43,716 nucleotides of DNA from Cerina litoralis (GTDB lineage: Bacteria > Bacteroidota > Bacteroidia > Flavobacteriales > Flavobacteriaceae). Within the stretch, counting starts at the first letter, position 1. Every line of letters begins with the position of its first letter. The notes under the pieces are model-generated. The model did not search any database. It worked only from the letters and a program-made list of their open reading frames with translations, and was not told the DNA's origin. A program made the translations under genes and the position numbers. Location of the stretch: contig JAIRBC010000031.1 of NCBI GenBank assembly GCA_022008415.1, positions 1 through 43,716 of the forward strand, in the 5' to 3' direction. This document shows positions 41,913 to 43,716 of this stretch, in pieces.

Positions 41913-42082
41913 AAATATTCTCATGATTAAATATGAACCTAAATCGTTTCACTTTTATAAGAAAATATGGAAGCGACTTCATTATCATAGATGAAAAACG
42001 AATAAATCAAACAGAACCGATTTCTAGTCCAATAGCAAATAACGAAACTTAAAATAAACGAATAAAACAGTATAAACAGGCA

Positions 42083-43531
42083 ATGAAAAGATACTTTTCA
42101 ATAATAGTAATAATTCTAACTCTTTGTGTTTCATGTAAAAACAAAAACAACTCAATGGGCACAGAGAACCCATTGGAAAACAGACTCCAATCTTACCTTG
42201 ACGAATGTAATAAAAATGGGCTTTCTGCAAGCATATTGGTTGCCCAAAATGGGGATATTCTCTATAATGGGGGAGTTGGACTAAGAAACAAAAACGAAAA
42301 CCTTCCTGTAACCAAAGAAACCATATTTACAATTGGTTCATTGACAAAGCAGTTTACGGCAACTGCTATTCTAAAATTACAGGAAGAAGGTGAATTATCG
42401 GTAAATGATTCTATTTCCAAATTCTTCAAAAACATTCCTAAAGACAAACAAAACATTACAATTCATCAATTACTGACACACACATCGGGAATAGTGGGAA
42501 ATCTGGGTTACGGAGTGGATTTCGTTCCCATCTCAAAAGAGAAGTTTTTAAGTGAAGTTTACGATTCACCATTAGATTTTGAACCGGGAAAACAATTTAG
42601 TTATTCCAACGTGGGTTACAGTATTTTGGCGATGATAATTGAAAAAGTTGCGCAAACAGATTATGAGGCCTATTTGCAGGAAAACCTTTTTCAAAAAGCA
42701 GGTATGCAACATACGGGTTATCTTTTACCAAAATGGGATACAACTCAAATCGCACACGGTTATAAATGCGGGGAAGATTGGGGAACCCACCTCTTAAAAT
42801 GGCAAGCAGATTCAAATCAAATATCATGGCATTTAAAGGGAAATGGTGGAATACTTTCCAATCCTACCGATTTGTACAAATGGTACATTGCTTTACAGGA
42901 AAATACGATTATTTCCAAAAAATCATTAGAGCAACTCACTTATCCCCACGTAAAAGAAAATGAATCGGGAGATTCGCACTATGCGTATGGATGGACAATA
43001 ATGAATAGTGACAGAAACACGAAAATTATTGCACACAATGGCTCAAATGGTGTGTTTTATGCCGATTTTATTCAACTCCCTGAAGAAAATACTGGAATCA
43101 TTTATATGACCAATGAACTAAGATATGATACTCAAATTGTAGCATGGGAAATAGAGCAATTACTTTTTAAGGAAGATTATACGCCCGTTGTACCCAAAAT
43201 GAAAAGTATAAAACACGGCAGTACCGATGTTACAAATGAACAACTTGAAATCATACATCAGTTTGTAGAATTAATTTTGACCGATGATGGGAACATTGAT
43301 GATTTCATCAACGAACATGTAGAAAGTAAAGAAAGGGAACGGAGATTCAAAATGTGGGTTAAAGACATGCAAAAGGAGTTTTTGGGATATCACGTGAATC
43401 ATATTTTGGAATATGGCGATATGAGCTACGATATTGTTATGGAATCGAAAGATGGAAAAGTTGTCGATTTGACGCCATGTTTTGACCTACAATTCAATGA
43501 AAGTAATAAAATTATTGCTTTCGGATGGTAA
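42083..43531 (+). CDS. Serine hydrolase lipoprotein (beta-lactamase class C/PBP-like)
   Basis: Penicillin-binding-protein-like serine hydrolase. The lipobox is LCVSCKN (Cys18). The nucleophile motif SLTK is at 86-89 (IGSLTKQFT), the Tyr motif YSN at 174-176 (KQFSYSNVGY), and the third motif is HNGSNG in place of KTG. A C-terminal extension (about 375-482) has no motif I know. Such proteins act as esterases, D-amino-peptidases or carboxypeptidases; substrate unknown. The last 185 bases of the window after it hold no convincing gene. Confidence 0.88.
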   Translation: MKRYFSIIVIILTLCVSCKNKNNSMGTENPLENRLQSYLDECNKNGLSASILVAQNGDILYNGGVGLRNKNENLPVTKETIFTIGSLTKQFTATAILKLQEEGELSVNDSISKFFKNIPKDKQNITIHQLLTHTSGIVGNLGYGVDFVPISKEKFLSEVYDSPLDFEPGKQFSYSNVGYSILAMIIEKVAQTDYEAYLQENLFQKAGMQHTGYLLPKWDTTQIAHGYKCGEDWGTHLLKWQADSNQISWHLKGNGGILSNPTDLYKWYIALQENTIISKKSLEQLTYPHVKENESGDSHYAYGWTIMNSDRNTKIIAHNGSNGVFYADFIQLPEENTGIIYMTNELRYDTQIVAWEIEQLLFKEDYTPVVPKMKSIKHGSTDVTNEQLEIIHQFVELILTDDGNIDDFINEHVESKERERRFKMWVKDMQKEFLGYHVNHILEYGDMSYDIVMESKDGKVVDLTPCFDLQFNESNKIIAFGW

Positions 43532-43716
43532 ATGGAAAAACTACCCATATGCCATACTGGTTCCTATTGCTTTTGATTTAGTTTTTCACGTTACTGGACA
43601 CCTTAAACTTAGATTAACAACTAGTACTGATGCGTTAATACTTAATTGTCAAATAAATTCATTTGTTCATTGAAATTTTGATTTGAAAAATCTTCTGTAA
43701 GCAGTTCTGAGATGGA

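Noticed and set aside
43482-43673. Plus-strand ORF of 63 aa at the window end
   Set aside because: Its first third is a shadow of the serine hydrolase C-terminus and the rest has no family resemblance.
1-43716. CRISPR array, rRNA or complete tRNA genes
   Set aside because: No regular short repeats with unique spacers, no rRNA-like stretch and no full cloverleaf were found on either strand by eye; only a tRNA-tail-like fragment near 11170.

Overview
The window looks like a chromosome segment of a marine flavobacterium (Bacteroidota, Flavobacteriaceae). The evidence is a SusC/SusD pair, surface lipoproteins, Bacteroidota-type promoters (TTG, 19-20 bp, TAnnTTTG) and Flavobacteriia-type mobilization genes. 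The genus cannot be set from the sequence alone.

Layout. (1) 1-3950, accessory cargo: the 3' end of an IS3-family (IS150-like) element runs into a Thoeris anti-phage operon made of a truncated TIR gene, an intact SIR2-SLOG effector (ThsA) and a second TIR-like sensor (ThsB). A helix-hairpin-helix DNA glycosylase-like gene follows, and imperfect palindromes flank it. (2) 3955-11220, mobilization and integration module on the minus strand: coiled-coil membrane protein, relaxase, MobC-like protein, candidate oriT, frameshifted primase, SF3-like helicase, HTH protein, an unknown two-TM protein and a tyrosine integrase. At the right end are tandem G-rich repeats, a tRNA-3'-end-like sequence and a terminator. 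No left attachment site is visible, so the Thoeris genes are probably cargo of the same element, whose left end lies outside the window.

(3) 11452-36065, an alginate-utilization locus. A minus-strand pair (RraA-like aldolase, Tat-exported TIM-barrel protein) diverges from a gluconokinase-like gene and a divergent KDG-kinase paralogue. Then come PL6 lyase, PL17 oligoalginate lyase and KdgF cupin; SusC, SusD, a PKD surface protein and PL7 lyase; a GntR/FadR regulator; an MFS uronate transporter; two SDR reductases; KDG kinase, a PPi-type phosphofructokinase, KDPG aldolase and an atypical Nramp-fold transporter. Together they can take alginate from the cell surface to pyruvate and glyceraldehyde-3-phosphate: PL7 cuts polymer outside, SusCD imports oligomers, PL6 and PL17 release unsaturated monouronate in the periplasm, the MFS carrier imports it, KdgF linearises it to DEH, an SDR reduces DEH to KDG, and kinase plus aldolase split it. 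Three promoters (before 13370, 15584 and 21068) carry the same triple TTGG-N4-CCAA operators and a single related site precedes the GntR gene, which points to one regulon.

(4) 36104-43716, ordinary flanking genes: a hexapeptide acetyltransferase, an AraC-TPR regulator divergent from an ankyrin lipoprotein, an acyltransferase-3 protein, an NAD(P)-binding protein and a serine-hydrolase lipoprotein. Two copies of one palindromic repeat family surround the acyltransferase/NAD(P)-binding pair.

The points I consider most worth a second look are the Thoeris operon with an IS-truncated sensor, the primase frameshift inside a perfect inverted repeat, the palindrome-bounded glycosylase cassette, the shared operator set, the minicistron-terminator leader before susC, and the Nramp-fold protein without metal-binding motifs.
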